DNA of 64,000 nt from Thioalkalivibrio thiocyanoxidans ARh2 (GTDB lineage Bacteria > Pseudomonadota > Gammaproteobacteria > Ectothiorhodospirales > Ectothiorhodospiraceae): NCBI RefSeq assembly GCF_000385215.1, contig NZ_ARQK01000057.1, forward strand, positions 47,677-111,676. The letters run 5' to 3'. The notes below the pieces were generated by a model. That model did not search any database. It saw only the letters and a list, made by a program, of their open reading frames with translations, and had not been told where the DNA came from. Each line of letters begins with the position of its first letter. The first letter of the stretch is position 1. The translations under genes and the position numbers were made by a program. Shown here piece after piece: positions 38,523 to 47,132 of the stretch.

Positions 38523-40028
38523 GTGCAGCAGACCCTACAAGACTTCCTGGCCCGCCAGCGCAAAGTCTGGTTCTTCAACGTCCGCGCTGACCTGATCGCC
38601 GGGATCGTGGTCGCGCTGGCGCTGATCCCGGAGGCGATCGCGTTCTCCATCATCGCCGGGGTGGACCCGAGCGTGGGCCTGTACGCCTCGTTCACCATGG
38701 CGGTGGTAATCGCCTTCGCTGGCGGACGCCCCGGCATGATCTCGGCCGCGACCGGGGCCATGGCGCTGCTGATGGTGACGCTGGTGGCGGAACATGGGCT
38801 GCAGTACCTGCTGGCCGCGACCATCCTGACCGGGATCATCCAGCTCCTGTTCGCCTGGGCCAAGCTCGCGCGCTACATGATGTTCATCCCGCGCACGGTG
38901 CTGGTCGGCTTCGTCAACGCGCTGGCGATCCTGATCTTCCTGTCCCAGGTGCCCTACCTGGTGGATGGCGACACCACCATGTGGGCGCTGGTCACCGCCG
39001 GGCTGCTCATCCTCTACGGCCTGCCGATGATCCCGGGCTACCCGAAGCTGCTGCCGCCGCCGCTGGTCGCGATCGTGGTGCTCAGCGTCCTGGTCTACTT
39101 CATGGGCCTGCCGACGCTGGAGGTCGGCGACATGGGCGAACTGCCGGACGGCCTGCCGGTGTTCCTGTTCCCGGACATCCCGCTGAACTGGGAGACCCTG
39201 CAGATCATCTTCCCGACCGCCTTCGCGCTGGCGATCGTCGGCCTGCTGGAGTCGCTGCTGACCGCCTCCATCCTCGACGACCTGACCGACACCCCGTCGG
39301 GCAAGAACCGCGAGGCCCAGGGCCAGGGCATCGCCAACATCGTCACCGGCTGCTTCGGCGGCATGGCGGGCTGCGCGATGATTGGCCAGTCGGTGATCAA
39401 CATCAAGTCCGGGGGGCTGGGGCGGTTGTCCACGCTGTCGGCGGGGATCTTCCTGCTGATCTTCATCGTGTTCCTCGGCGACCTGGTGTCGATGATCCCG
39501 ATGGCCGCGCTGGTGGCGGTGATGATCATGGTCTCCATCGCCACCTTCGACTGGGGCTCGCTGACCACCCTGCACAAGCTGCCGCGCACCGATGCCACTG
39601 TGCTGATCGTGACCGTCGGCACCACCGTGATCACCCACGACCTGTCGCTGGGCGTGTTCGCCGGCGTGCTGCTCTCCGCGATCTTCTTCGCGCGCAAGAT
39701 GGTCAAGGCGGTCGAGGTCACCAGTGCCTTGTCCGAGGACGGCCGGACGCGCATCTACACCGTGCGCGGCCAGCTGTTCTTCGTCGCCGTGGACAAGTTC
39801 ATCGACAGCTTCGACTACCGCGAGGGTATCCATCACATCGAGATCGACCTGACGCGCGCCTCGCTGTGGGACAGCTCGGCGGTGGCCGCCATCGACAAGG
39901 TGGTCGGCAAGTTCCGCCGCAACGGCATGGAGGTCGAGGTGAAGGCTCCGCGCGGTGAAAGCGGTGAACTGCACGACAAGCTCGCGCAACACGACAAGGG
40001 CGCCGACCTGGGACCGGGCGGGCACTAG
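38523..40028 (+). CDS. SulP-family anion transporter with STAS domain
   Basis: The 501 residues start at a GTG ([20 protein letters not shown]) with GGGGGA 7 bases upstream; an ATG 15 bases earlier lacks a site. About 11-12 membrane helices begin [22 protein letters not shown]-terminal STAS domain (about 410-490) has [20 protein letters not shown]. The family carries sulfate, bicarbonate or other anions, and the sequence alone does not decide. In an alkaliphilic autotroph, Na+-driven bicarbonate uptake (BicA type) is as plausible as sulfate. Confidence 0.92.
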   Translation: MQQTLQDFLARQRKVWFFNVRADLIAGIVVALALIPEAIAFSIIAGVDPSVGLYASFTMAVVIAFAGGRPGMISAATGAMALLMVTLVAEHGLQYLLAATILTGIIQLLFAWAKLARYMMFIPRTVLVGFVNALAILIFLSQVPYLVDGDTTMWALVTAGLLILYGLPMIPGYPKLLPPPLVAIVVLSVLVYFMGLPTLEVGDMGELPDGLPVFLFPDIPLNWETLQIIFPTAFALAIVGLLESLLTASILDDLTDTPSGKNREAQGQGIANIVTGCFGGMAGCAMIGQSVINIKSGGLGRLSTLSAGIFLLIFIVFLGDLVSMIPMAALVAVMIMVSIATFDWGSLTTLHKLPRTDATVLIVTVGTTVITHDLSLGVFAGVLLSAIFFARKMVKAVEVTSALSEDGRTRIYTVRGQLFFVAVDKFIDSFDYREGIHHIEIDLTRASLWDSSAVAAIDKVVGKFRRNGMEVEVKAPRGESGELHDKLAQHDKGADLGPGGH

Positions 40029-40035
40029 CGCCGCC

Positions 40036-40151
40036 ACCGTCATTGCGAGGAGTGCAGCGACGAAGCAACCTCCCTCCGAAACCCTCGGACCCCGACACTG
40101 CGCAAGCTTCAGGAGGTTGCCGCGGCCCCTGCGGGGCCTCGCAATGACGGT
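40036..40151. repeat. Palindromic repeat element, copy 1
   Basis: A 116-base element has perfect 15-bp terminal inverted repeats (40036-40050, ACCGTCATTGCGAGG, and 40137-40151). An inner inverted repeat pairs 40065-40073 with 40112-40120. It sits 8 bases after the SulP stop and could also fold as a transcript end. It shares the CGTCATTGCGAGG...GCAA(C/T)CTCC core with the copy at 41021. Similar short palindromes are scattered through many bacterial genomes. Confidence 0.8.
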
Positions 40152-40216
40152 GCCCGTGGCGGCGCCGGGGGATGGGAGAGATTGGACCTCTTGTCCAGGC
40201 ATGGCAGGCTAGGCGG

Positions 40217-40945
40217 ATGATGAACCTTCGCCGGCCGGCAGCCCCGGCCGACCCCCGGGCCGAGCAGGAACGGATTCGGCGTGCGCTGTTCTGGCCCATG
40301 CTGGGGGCTGCCATCCTGATCGTGATCCATGCCCTGCACGACCTGCTGGGCGGGGACTGGTCGCATTTGGGCATCCTGCCGCGCGACGCGGTGGGGACAC
40401 TGGGCATCATCACCTCGCCGCTGATCCACGGCTCCTGGGGTCACCTGCTCGCCAATGTGCCGACCCTCTGGGTGCTCGGCATGCTGACGCTCTACGGTTT
40501 CCCGAGGGCCACACGCGTTGCGGTCCCGCTGATCTGGCTGATGGGCGGACTAGGCGTCTGGCTGTTCGGCCGCGAGGGCCTGCACATCGGCGCCTCGGGC
40601 CTGACCCACGGGCTGATGTTCTTCGCCGTGGTGATCGGGATTCGCCGGCGCGATGCAATGTCCATTGCCGTCGCCATCATCATCCTGTTCCTCTACGGCA
40701 GCATGATCTGGGGCGTCTTCCCGAGCGCGCCCGGGGTATCGTACGAGGCACACCTGTTCGGGGCCGTGGCGGGCGCGGTCTGTGGCTGGTTCCTGTACCG
40801 CCGCGACCCGTTCCCGGTGTACCGGCGGCACGACTGGGAGGACGACGACCCCACCGACCCTGAGACGCTGCGCAAGATCGAACAGGGGCGGCTCGACGAG
40901 ATCGAGCCGAAGGAACCGCCGGAGGGGCCTGGGCGGCGCGATTAG
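40217..40945 (+). CDS. Rhomboid-family intramembrane serine protease
   Basis: The 242 residues (ATG at 40217 or 40220) have about six membrane helices. HGSWGHLLANVPTLWVLG is the conserved oxyanion-side motif, the catalytic serine is in GASGLTHG, and the catalytic histidine is in YEAHLFGAVAGAVCGW. So it should be active. After the last helix comes an acidic tail of about 45 residues rich in Asp, Glu and Pro. Substrate unknown. Both flanks carry the same palindromic repeat (40036-40151 and 41021-41126). Confidence 0.92.
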   Translation: MMNLRRPAAPADPRAEQERIRRALFWPMLGAAILIVIHALHDLLGGDWSHLGILPRDAVGTLGIITSPLIHGSWGHLLANVPTLWVLGMLTLYGFPRATRVAVPLIWLMGGLGVWLFGREGLHIGASGLTHGLMFFAVVIGIRRRDAMSIAVAIIILFLYGSMIWGVFPSAPGVSYEAHLFGAVAGAVCGWFLYRRDPFPVYRRHDWEDDDPTDPETLRKIEQGRLDEIEPKEPPEGPGRRD

Positions 40946-41020
40946 CCGGACACCCTTTCTGGATGCCGTTCGTCGCGCTCGGTGCATCCCGCGACGTAGC
41001 GGCGACGGCGCTTCGTCGCA

Positions 41021-41126
41021 CCGTCATTGCGAGGAGGCGAAGCCGACGTGGCAATCTCCGAACTCTGGCAACGCGGTGCTTCCGGAGCGAGATTGCTTCG
41101 TCGGCTTCGCCTCCTCGCAATGACGG
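41021..41126. repeat. Palindromic repeat element, copy 2
   Basis: A 106-base near-perfect palindrome: the outer 28 bases (41021-41048) pair exactly with 41099-41126. An inner pair (41051-41058 with 41089-41096) continues the stem. It begins CCGTCATTGCGAGGAGG and belongs to the same family as the copy at 40036. It lies between the convergent rhomboid and TonB-receptor genes, where it could stop transcripts from both sides. Confidence 0.88.
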
Positions 41127-41153
41127 GGGCAGGGTCCGGCGTGGTGGGGCGCG

Positions 41154-43289
41154 CTAGCGCCCGAAGGTCATGCGCATGCCGGCCATCAGGGTCAGGCCCG
41201 GGGCCGGTTCGAAGTAGCGACGGTTGCCGTCGTTGATGCGGATGTTGTCGACGTTGTCCGCATCCAGCAGGTTGTTCGCGGCCACGAAGGCCTCGACATG
41301 GGCGTTGCCATCCTGCCAGTGGCGGCCCGCGCGCAGGTTCAGCGTGGTCTGGCCGCCCACGCGTTCGTCGTTGGCGTCGTTCACGTAGCGCGCGCCTGTG
41401 TACAGCGCATCGACGGTGACAAAGTAAGGGCCCTGGCGCCAGTCGGCCTCCACGAACAACTGCTCGCGCGGCAGCCCGGGCAGGCGGTTACCATCGCGCC
41501 GCTCACCCCGCTGGTCCACGAAATCCCGATAGCGGAAGTCGTTCAGGCTGAGCGCGCTGGACAGCGTCCACTGCTCGGTTGCGGACCAGTCGACCGCCAG
41601 TTCGAAGCCGTTGCGCGCGGTTCGGCCGGCGTTGGTGTAGAACGTGCGACCGTCCACGTTGGGCTCTTCGAACGGGGCGATCTCGTCGCGCACGCGGGTC
41701 GCGTAGACCGAGGCATCCCAGGCCAGGCGACCGGTCTCGCGGCGGATCCCGACCTCGATGCTGCGTGCCCGTTGAGGGTCGAGATGGGCGTTGAATCCGC
41801 CCCCGCCCTCGGGGTTCGCGAACTCGGTGAAGGTCGGCGTCTCGAAGTTGGTGGCCACGTTTACGTACGCTCGGTATTCGGGCCGGAAGTGCCAGATCAG
41901 CCCCGCCATCGCGCTGGTCTCGCGGAAGGTCCGCGCATCCGAGCGGTCCGGTTCGCCTACCCTTTCGGAGAAATGGTCATCGATGGACATGCGGATACGG
42001 TCGTGGCGCGCGCCGAGCACCATGTTCCAGTCCGACCCCAGCGCGGTGTCGGTCTGCACGAACACCCCACGCGAGCGGGCGCGTTCGCGCTGATCCAGCG
42101 CGAGATCGGTCAGAGCATCTTCGGGTTCTGCCGAACATTCGCGGGCGTCAGGTGCACGGTCAAACAACTGGCCAGCGGAACAGCGCCGGGTGCGGTCGTC
42201 GCGCTGTTCTTCCAGGTCGATTCCGGTCAGCACCCGGGTCGGCCCGATATCCTGCTCGTACTGGGCGTTGAGCCCGTAAAAGTCGCGATCAAAGGCCACC
42301 CGCGAGTCGCCGGGAAATGGCAGTTGCTGCGCGTAGTCGCGCTGGGTCCAGAACCCGCCGAGGCGCAGCTCGCCGGGGCCGAGCGACTGCTCCCACTGCA
42401 GCCCCGTCGTCAGCTGCTCGGCCTCCTGGGTGCTGTCGAGGGCCGTGGCCAGGGGTGCGGCGGCACGCCGGTTCTGGCGCATCTCCTCGCGCGTGAGCCC
42501 GCCAGGGTCGTCGGTGCGCGGGGCATCGAGGTAGCGCAGGTGGAAGTTCAGCGTACCCGCCTCCAGTTCCGAGGCGGTGTGCAGGCGCAGGTAGCGCTTC
42601 TCGGCGGTGGACTGGTCGCGGTAGCCGTCGATGGCGAAGTCGTGGGCGGTCAGGGAGTAGCGATGGGCCCCGAGATCCTGTTCGGCGATGGCCTCGGCGC
42701 GGCGATAGCCGTAGCTGCCCAGCATGACCCCGCCGCCAAAGCCGCGCTGGTCGCGGCCGTCGCGGGTGCGCGCCGAGATCACGCCGCCGGAGGCATTGCC
42801 GTATAGCGCCGCGCTGGGCCCGCGCAGGACCTCGACGTCGCGCAGGTTCAGCAGGTCGATCGCGTCCACCTGCGACTGGCCGTCCGGGGTGGTCTCGGGG
42901 ATGCCATCCTGCAGGATGCGCAGCCCGCGCACCCCGAACGGTGCGCGCGAGCCGAAGCCGCGGATGGAGATGCGCGCGTCCTGCGCGAAGTTGTAGCGGT
43001 TCTGGGCGAACAGCCCCGGAACGCGATTCAGCGACTCGTCCAGCTGCAGGCCCTGGCGTCCCTCGGTGGCCTGGCGCTCGTCCACCCGCGATACCGCCGC
43101 CGGCAGGTCCGCCAGCGGGGTGGCCAGCCTGGGCGCGGTCACCGTGATCTCGACCGGGTCGAGCACGGGTACGTCGTCCTCGGCGATGGCCGTTGGAGCG
43201 GCCAGGCCCAGCACCGGCAGGGACAGCGGCAGCAGAGCGACCGGTCCCCTGAGGCTCCGGGTCTGCCCGTCTGCCGGTCGCCTGTGCAT
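41154..43289 (-). CDS. TonB-dependent outer-membrane receptor
   Basis: The 711-residue outer-membrane transporter has a signal peptide ending near AIA (about residue 36). A TonB-box-like VEITVTA and the plug domain follow (ESLNRVPGLFAQNRYNFAQD, SIRGFGSRAPFGVRG, LRGPSAALYGNASGGVI). The beta-barrel ends in GMRMTFGR. The plug resembles ferric-siderophore or ferric-citrate receptors, but the ligand cannot be told. Two Cys lie in a predicted outer loop near residues 370-385. The gene starts 6 bases after the stop of the exported protein upstream, so they are co-expressed. Confidence 0.92.
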   Translation of the reverse strand: MHRRPADGQTRSLRGPVALLPLSLPVLGLAAPTAIAEDDVPVLDPVEITVTAPRLATPLADLPAAVSRVDERQATEGRQGLQLDESLNRVPGLFAQNRYNFAQDARISIRGFGSRAPFGVRGLRILQDGIPETTPDGQSQVDAIDLLNLRDVEVLRGPSAALYGNASGGVISARTRDGRDQRGFGGGVMLGSYGYRRAEAIAEQDLGAHRYSLTAHDFAIDGYRDQSTAEKRYLRLHTASELEAGTLNFHLRYLDAPRTDDPGGLTREEMRQNRRAAAPLATALDSTQEAEQLTTGLQWEQSLGPGELRLGGFWTQRDYAQQLPFPGDSRVAFDRDFYGLNAQYEQDIGPTRVLTGIDLEEQRDDRTRRCSAGQLFDRAPDARECSAEPEDALTDLALDQRERARSRGVFVQTDTALGSDWNMVLGARHDRIRMSIDDHFSERVGEPDRSDARTFRETSAMAGLIWHFRPEYRAYVNVATNFETPTFTEFANPEGGGGFNAHLDPQRARSIEVGIRRETGRLAWDASVYATRVRDEIAPFEEPNVDGRTFYTNAGRTARNGFELAVDWSATEQWTLSSALSLNDFRYRDFVDQRGERRDGNRLPGLPREQLFVEADWRQGPYFVTVDALYTGARYVNDANDERVGGQTTLNLRAGRHWQDGNAHVEAFVAANNLLDADNVDNIRINDGNRRYFEPAPGLTLMAGMRMTFGR

Positions 43290-43295
43290 CGCGCG

Positions 43296-44708
43296 TTAGT
43301 CCCGGACGATCAGCTGCTCGGTCAGGACCTCGCCATGATCGAGGAAGGCGTCGTACAGCGCCCGGCTGCGTTCCGCCAGCGCCTCGTCGTCGCCCCAGGA
43401 CCCTGGGCGGTCGAAGGCCTCGCCCGTACGGTAGCCATTGGCCACGGCCATCATGAAGGCCGCGACGGACCGGGTGGTCACGGTCGGGTCGGCCACCGAC
43501 CCGTCTTCGTAGGCCAGGCGAGTGGGGACGATGGCAGAATCGAGCTGGTATTCGAGTGCGCCCTTGAACAGACGGTCGATTGCGGCACCCATTTCTTCTT
43601 CCAGCTCCGGCGCCCGCTCGCTCAGCAGCTTTGCGGTCCCCTCGCGTTCGCGCAGCAGGGAAAAGCCGCCAGTGACCTGGTGGACGAACCGCCATTGCGC
43701 GGCGACGTCGACGTGGTCGGAGGCCGCACGGGCCTCGCCGTCCTCGAACGCGATGCGTGCGGGCAGGCCCCAGTCGCGGATCGGCCCGTCTTCGGCCACG
43801 ATGGCGCGGGTGATGGATGCAGTGCGGTCCGCCAGGGTCTCGGCGCGTGCCTGGTCGTCTGCATCCCCGAACAGGTAGAGCGTCTCGTAGACACCCTTGA
43901 GGCCACGCAGCAGCGCCCCGACCTGATCCACCGACCATTCGGCGCCCTGGTCGCGGACAAACATCCCGGCATCGTCGTCCCAGGCCGCGTCGGCGGTATC
44001 CGCCATGGCCCGGGCGATCTCGACCATGTCGTCGCGCGAGTGGCCCAGCCAGCCCGCGAGGGTCTGGAGCTCCAGTTGGCCCATGTCGTCCTCGCCACCC
44101 GGCTTGTGCTGGCGCACCCAGGCGTATGCGGGGCCGTGCAGGGCGTCGAGGCCGAAGGCGAGGGCATCGGTGTCCGAGTCGTTGGCCGCTGCCACCTCGC
44201 CGTCGGCGTAGCGCTCGTTGACCAGGTGGTCCGCCAGCGCCGACATCAGCGGGGCGGGGTTGTGGGTGACCTGGTCGTACAGGCCCAGGTGCTCGAAGCG
44301 ACCCCCGCTGTGATGCATATGGTAGAGATACGCGGCATCGGCATAGGCGGCGGGATCGGCCTCGTCGTCGCGGCCGGCCTGGGCGCGCATGCGCCCTTCA
44401 TCCACCAGCTTGCCGTGCACCGTATCCAGCAGGCCGAGCCAGGTCTCGCCGATCTGCCGCATCGGGTCATCGGCCAGTTCGGGGCGGTAGTCGTCGTGCC
44501 CCAGCTCGCTGTCGCGCATCAGGCGGCCCTTGACCGTCAGAGCCCCCAGCGTCATGAACGCATCATCGGCCGGCATCCCGTCGGCATGCACGAGCACACG
44601 GTCCTGACTATCGAGCCCGTGGGCGATCCCGAGCGGCGAGGCCTGTGCGAGCATGGGCCCCAAGAGCGAAAACGCGGCTGCTGCCGCGATTGCGGACTGC
44701 TTCATCAT
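43296..44708 (-). CDS. Exported protein of unknown function, in operon with TonB receptor
   Basis: The 470 residues start MMKQSAIAAAAAFSLLGPML with cleavage likely after AQA, so it is periplasmic or outer-membrane associated. The mature part is acidic and looks almost entirely alpha-helical, with clusters of His (YLYHMHHSGGRFEHLG) and many Asp and Glu. I do not recognise a family. Its 6-base spacing to the TonB receptor suggests a partner role, perhaps in substrate capture or processing before or after uptake. AGGGAG lies 3 bases from the first ATG and 6 from the second. Confidence 0.8.
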   Translation of the reverse strand: MMKQSAIAAAAAFSLLGPMLAQASPLGIAHGLDSQDRVLVHADGMPADDAFMTLGALTVKGRLMRDSELGHDDYRPELADDPMRQIGETWLGLLDTVHGKLVDEGRMRAQAGRDDEADPAAYADAAYLYHMHHSGGRFEHLGLYDQVTHNPAPLMSALADHLVNERYADGEVAAANDSDTDALAFGLDALHGPAYAWVRQHKPGGEDDMGQLELQTLAGWLGHSRDDMVEIARAMADTADAAWDDDAGMFVRDQGAEWSVDQVGALLRGLKGVYETLYLFGDADDQARAETLADRTASITRAIVAEDGPIRDWGLPARIAFEDGEARAASDHVDVAAQWRFVHQVTGGFSLLREREGTAKLLSERAPELEEEMGAAIDRLFKGALEYQLDSAIVPTRLAYEDGSVADPTVTTRSVAAFMMAVANGYRTGEAFDRPGSWGDDEALAERSRALYDAFLDHGEVLTEQLIVRD

Positions 44709-44832
44709 GGACTCCCTGGTTCGTTCGTAGGTTTTGGGCCCGGAAGGCCCTGTTTCACCTGGCCGAGCACATTGGGCCACGGTTCACTTCTTCTGTCTTG
44801 CCCGGGCGATCCCCCAACAAGGCGAGCGTTCC

Positions 44833-45888
44833 CTAAAAGTCGTAGCGGATGCCGGCGGCGATCACCTGGCCACCCGAGGCGCCTGCGGGGAAGGTCTCGG
44901 CCCCGGCGCGGCGTTCGGTGATCGCCGCGGTTTCCTCCTCGGAGTAGTACTCGGCAAACAGCTTCAGATTGTCGGTCCAGAGGTAGTCGTAACCGAGATG
45001 GGCAATGGTCTCGCCATAGTGGTCGACCTGCGCCAGCATGCCCTTGAACACATGGGGTCCCCAGCGGTAGCTGGCGAACACGTTGAAGGCCTCGGAGCCA
45101 TCCTGGCCGAAGGCCTGCTCGTCGATGTCACTGGAAAATCGTTCGTACTTGGCCGCGAGATACAGGTCGCCCATCACATGGGAAATGGAAGCTCCGTAGA
45201 GACGCAGGTCCTTTTCACCTCGCTGATCGTCGACACCGACCGCGACGGTGGTATCGCCCACGGCGTACTGGGCGACGGCCTGATAGTGGTCATCGGGCGT
45301 TCCGTCCACTCGCAATGCGCCCCGGTTGCGGCTGTAGGAACCGGCAAACGTAAACCCGCCCAATTCGGGAGTGTAGTACGACACGGTATCGCCCAGCCGA
45401 AAGGATGTGAACGTCGCAAAGCCGCTGTAGTACGTACTGAACATGTCCAGCGGGGATGCGATCGCGTTGTAGTACGGCATCCACTGCTGGCCGTAGGCGA
45501 CCCGACCGAAGTCCCCGCGCAGCCCTATCTGCGCGACACGGACGTCCGCGTCCTGGTCCCAGGGGTCCTGCACCTTCCCGTTGGCGGTGTCGATCGGGAG
45601 CTCTACCTGTCCGAAGAGGTCGATCCAGTCATTAAGGGCCCAGTCCATATGGACGCCCAGGCGCGAGTAGGCATCCCGCACTCCCCAGTAGGCATCCAAT
45701 CCATCCTCGGACTCGTCCCGGTTGTCCGGCCGCACATACTCACCCTGTGTTCGCAGCGAGCCATAGAAGTCGAACTGGGGGGCACTGTTCGCCCCCTGGT
45801 CCGCGTGGATGGCCCCCGTGCCGGCAACCGTGGCGATCGCAACCGCGGCCGACAGGGCCGCCTTGCCCCAAGCAGGGTGCTGGTCCAT
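44833..45888 (-). CDS. Gram-negative porin
   Basis: The start MDQHPAWGKAALSAAVAIAT is fixed by AGGAGGG 5 bases upstream, giving 351 residues. A signal peptide ends near AIHA; the mature part begins QFDFYGSLRTQGEYV. SRLGVHMDWALNDWIDLFGQVE and GDFGRVAYGQQWMPYYNAIA are typical of the trimeric OmpC-like family. It ends IRYDF with the C-terminal Phe needed for barrel assembly. Substrate preference is not evident. It precedes the exported protein and the TonB receptor by about 120 bases. Confidence 0.93.
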   Translation of the reverse strand: MDQHPAWGKAALSAAVAIATVAGTGAIHADQGANSAPQFDFYGSLRTQGEYVRPDNRDESEDGLDAYWGVRDAYSRLGVHMDWALNDWIDLFGQVELPIDTANGKVQDPWDQDADVRVAQIGLRGDFGRVAYGQQWMPYYNAIASPLDMFSTYYSGFATFTSFRLGDTVSYYTPELGGFTFAGSYSRNRGALRVDGTPDDHYQAVAQYAVGDTTVAVGVDDQRGEKDLRLYGASISHVMGDLYLAAKYERFSSDIDEQAFGQDGSEAFNVFASYRWGPHVFKGMLAQVDHYGETIAHLGYDYLWTDNLKLFAEYYSEEETAAITERRAGAETFPAGASGGQVIAAGIRYDF

Positions 45889-46068
45889 TCGAACCCTCCT
45901 CTTGAATCGAAAATGAAGCGTCACAGCGGGGTCGGCGTCCAGACCCCAAACGGGGGAACCCCCGGGAGTTGCTCTTGAAGAGGGGACGCCAATGAGGGGG
46001 CTTCAGTTCCTCTCGGTAGACAGGGTTTTCGTCCGGACGCCCGACACGCGAAGTTGCAAGCACGTTAT

Positions 46069-46080
46069 TTTTGTACAAAA
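46069..46080. promoter_or_regulatory. Palindromic operator candidate upstream of marR
   Basis: A perfect 12-base palindrome TTTTGTACAAAA lies in the porin-marR divergent gap, 34 bases before the chosen marR ATG. A second small palindrome TGATCA lies at 46086-46091. MarR proteins bind such sites and repress themselves or neighbours, so this may control marR, the porin, or both. Confidence 0.45.
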
Positions 46081-46114
46081 CTATATGATCATTGCCATAC
46101 CGAGCCCATTTGAA

Positions 46115-46633
46115 ATGTCAGCCGTTTCCGCCCAGAGCCAACCCGACCGCACGCCCATGGAGACAGAACCGGATCTTTCGCGTTCCGTGATTCGTCAGTT
46201 GCGCGTGATCATCCGTGCCCTGCAGGGGCATTCGCGGGCGGTCGAGCGTGCCTGCGGGATCAGCGCCTCGCAGTTGTGGGCCCTGTGGGAACTGCAGCGC
46301 ACGCCCGGGCTGAACGTCAGCGATCTTTCGCGGCGGCTGTCGGTGCATGCCTCGACCACCTCGAACCTGCTGGACAAGCTGGAGTACAGCGGGCTGGTCG
46401 AGCGCCGCCGGCCCGAGAAGGACCAGCGCATCGTGCGGCTGTATGTCACGGCCAAGGGCGAAGAGCTTCTGGCCAATGCGCCGGCGGCCCCCCAGGGCGA
46501 GCTGAACCGAGCCCTGCAGGCCCTCCCGCCCGAGCGCCTGGCGGAGCTGGACGGGGGGCTCACCCTCCTGGTCGAGGCCATGAATACCACCGAGCCTCGT
46601 GCTGGCCTGCAGCCGTTCGAGGTGAAAACCTGA
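46115..46633 (+). CDS. MarR-family transcriptional regulator
   Basis: The 172-residue winged-helix regulator. The helix-turn-helix and wing are ISASQLWALWELQRTPGLNV, then HASTTSNLLDKLEYSGLV and RRPEKDQRIVRLYVTAKGEEL, the standard MarR layout. The start is uncertain: ATGs at 46085, 46115 and 46157 are all in frame and none has a good ribosome site. It is divergent from the porin and stands just before the carbamoyl/amide cluster in the same direction, making it the likely regulator of one or both. Ligand unknown. Confidence 0.9.
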   Translation: MSAVSAQSQPDRTPMETEPDLSRSVIRQLRVIIRALQGHSRAVERACGISASQLWALWELQRTPGLNVSDLSRRLSVHASTTSNLLDKLEYSGLVERRRPEKDQRIVRLYVTAKGEELLANAPAAPQGELNRALQALPPERLAELDGGLTLLVEAMNTTEPRAGLQPFEVKT

Positions 46634-46659
46634 GCGGCGTGACCGCCGGGAAACGCGCC

Positions 46660-47064
46660 ATGCGCCCTATCCTGCCTGCCAGCCTCCTGCTCCTCCTTCT
46701 GCTGCCGCTGGCTGCTCTCGCCGAACCTCGCTTTGACGATCCGCCCACGGATTCGCGCGATGGCGGCTTCACCCTGGAATGGAACGCCGAGGGGGCCGTC
46801 GAACTCGAACGGGCAAGCGGACCGGACTTCGATGACGCCCGCGTGATCTATCGTGGCGGAGATACCAGCAGCGTGATCAGCGGCCTGCCGGATGGCGAGT
46901 ACCGGTTCCGTCTGCGAGCCGAGGGTGCGGACGACTGGGCCGACGAGGCCCGTGTTGAAGTGGCGCACCACAGCCTGGCCCGAGCGTTTGGTTTCTTTGC
47001 GCTGGGAGGCGCCGTCTTCCTGGTCCTGATCGTCGCCATCCTGCGCGGCCGACCGCGCGACTGA
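46660..47064 (+). CDS. Small exported/membrane protein with fibronectin-III-like fold
   Basis: The 134 residues start MRPILPASLLLLLLLPLAALA (signal peptide or anchor). A single beta-rich domain follows whose pattern (GFTLEWNAEGAVELERA, then GLPDGEYRFRLRAEG) resembles a fibronectin type III domain. It ends with a membrane helix near residues 107-128 (FGFFALGGAVFLVLIVAIL) and a short basic tail. GGGAA lies 8 bases upstream of the ATG; a GTG at 46639 is an alternative. It lies 26 bases after marR and 68 before the M20 gene. Function unknown. Confidence 0.8.
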   Translation: MRPILPASLLLLLLLPLAALAEPRFDDPPTDSRDGGFTLEWNAEGAVELERASGPDFDDARVIYRGGDTSSVISGLPDGEYRFRLRAEGADDWADEARVEVAHHSLARAFGFFALGGAVFLVLIVAILRGRPRD

Positions 47065-47132
47065 ATTCACCTGCCCCGTCCGTCGATCCGCGTGCACCGC
47101 GACCGGGGCCGGTGGCCCCACCGGAGAACACG

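Noticed and set aside
38535..40202. Open frame of about 555 codons antisense to the SulP gene
   Set aside because: Composition is extremely rich in Gln, His, Arg and Asp, with no recognisable domain; it mirrors the codon bias of the real transporter gene.
45951..45964. Short GC palindrome CGGGGGAACCCCCG upstream of the porin
   Set aside because: Too short, with a 2-base loop and no T run; probably chance in GC-rich DNA, so not listed as a site.
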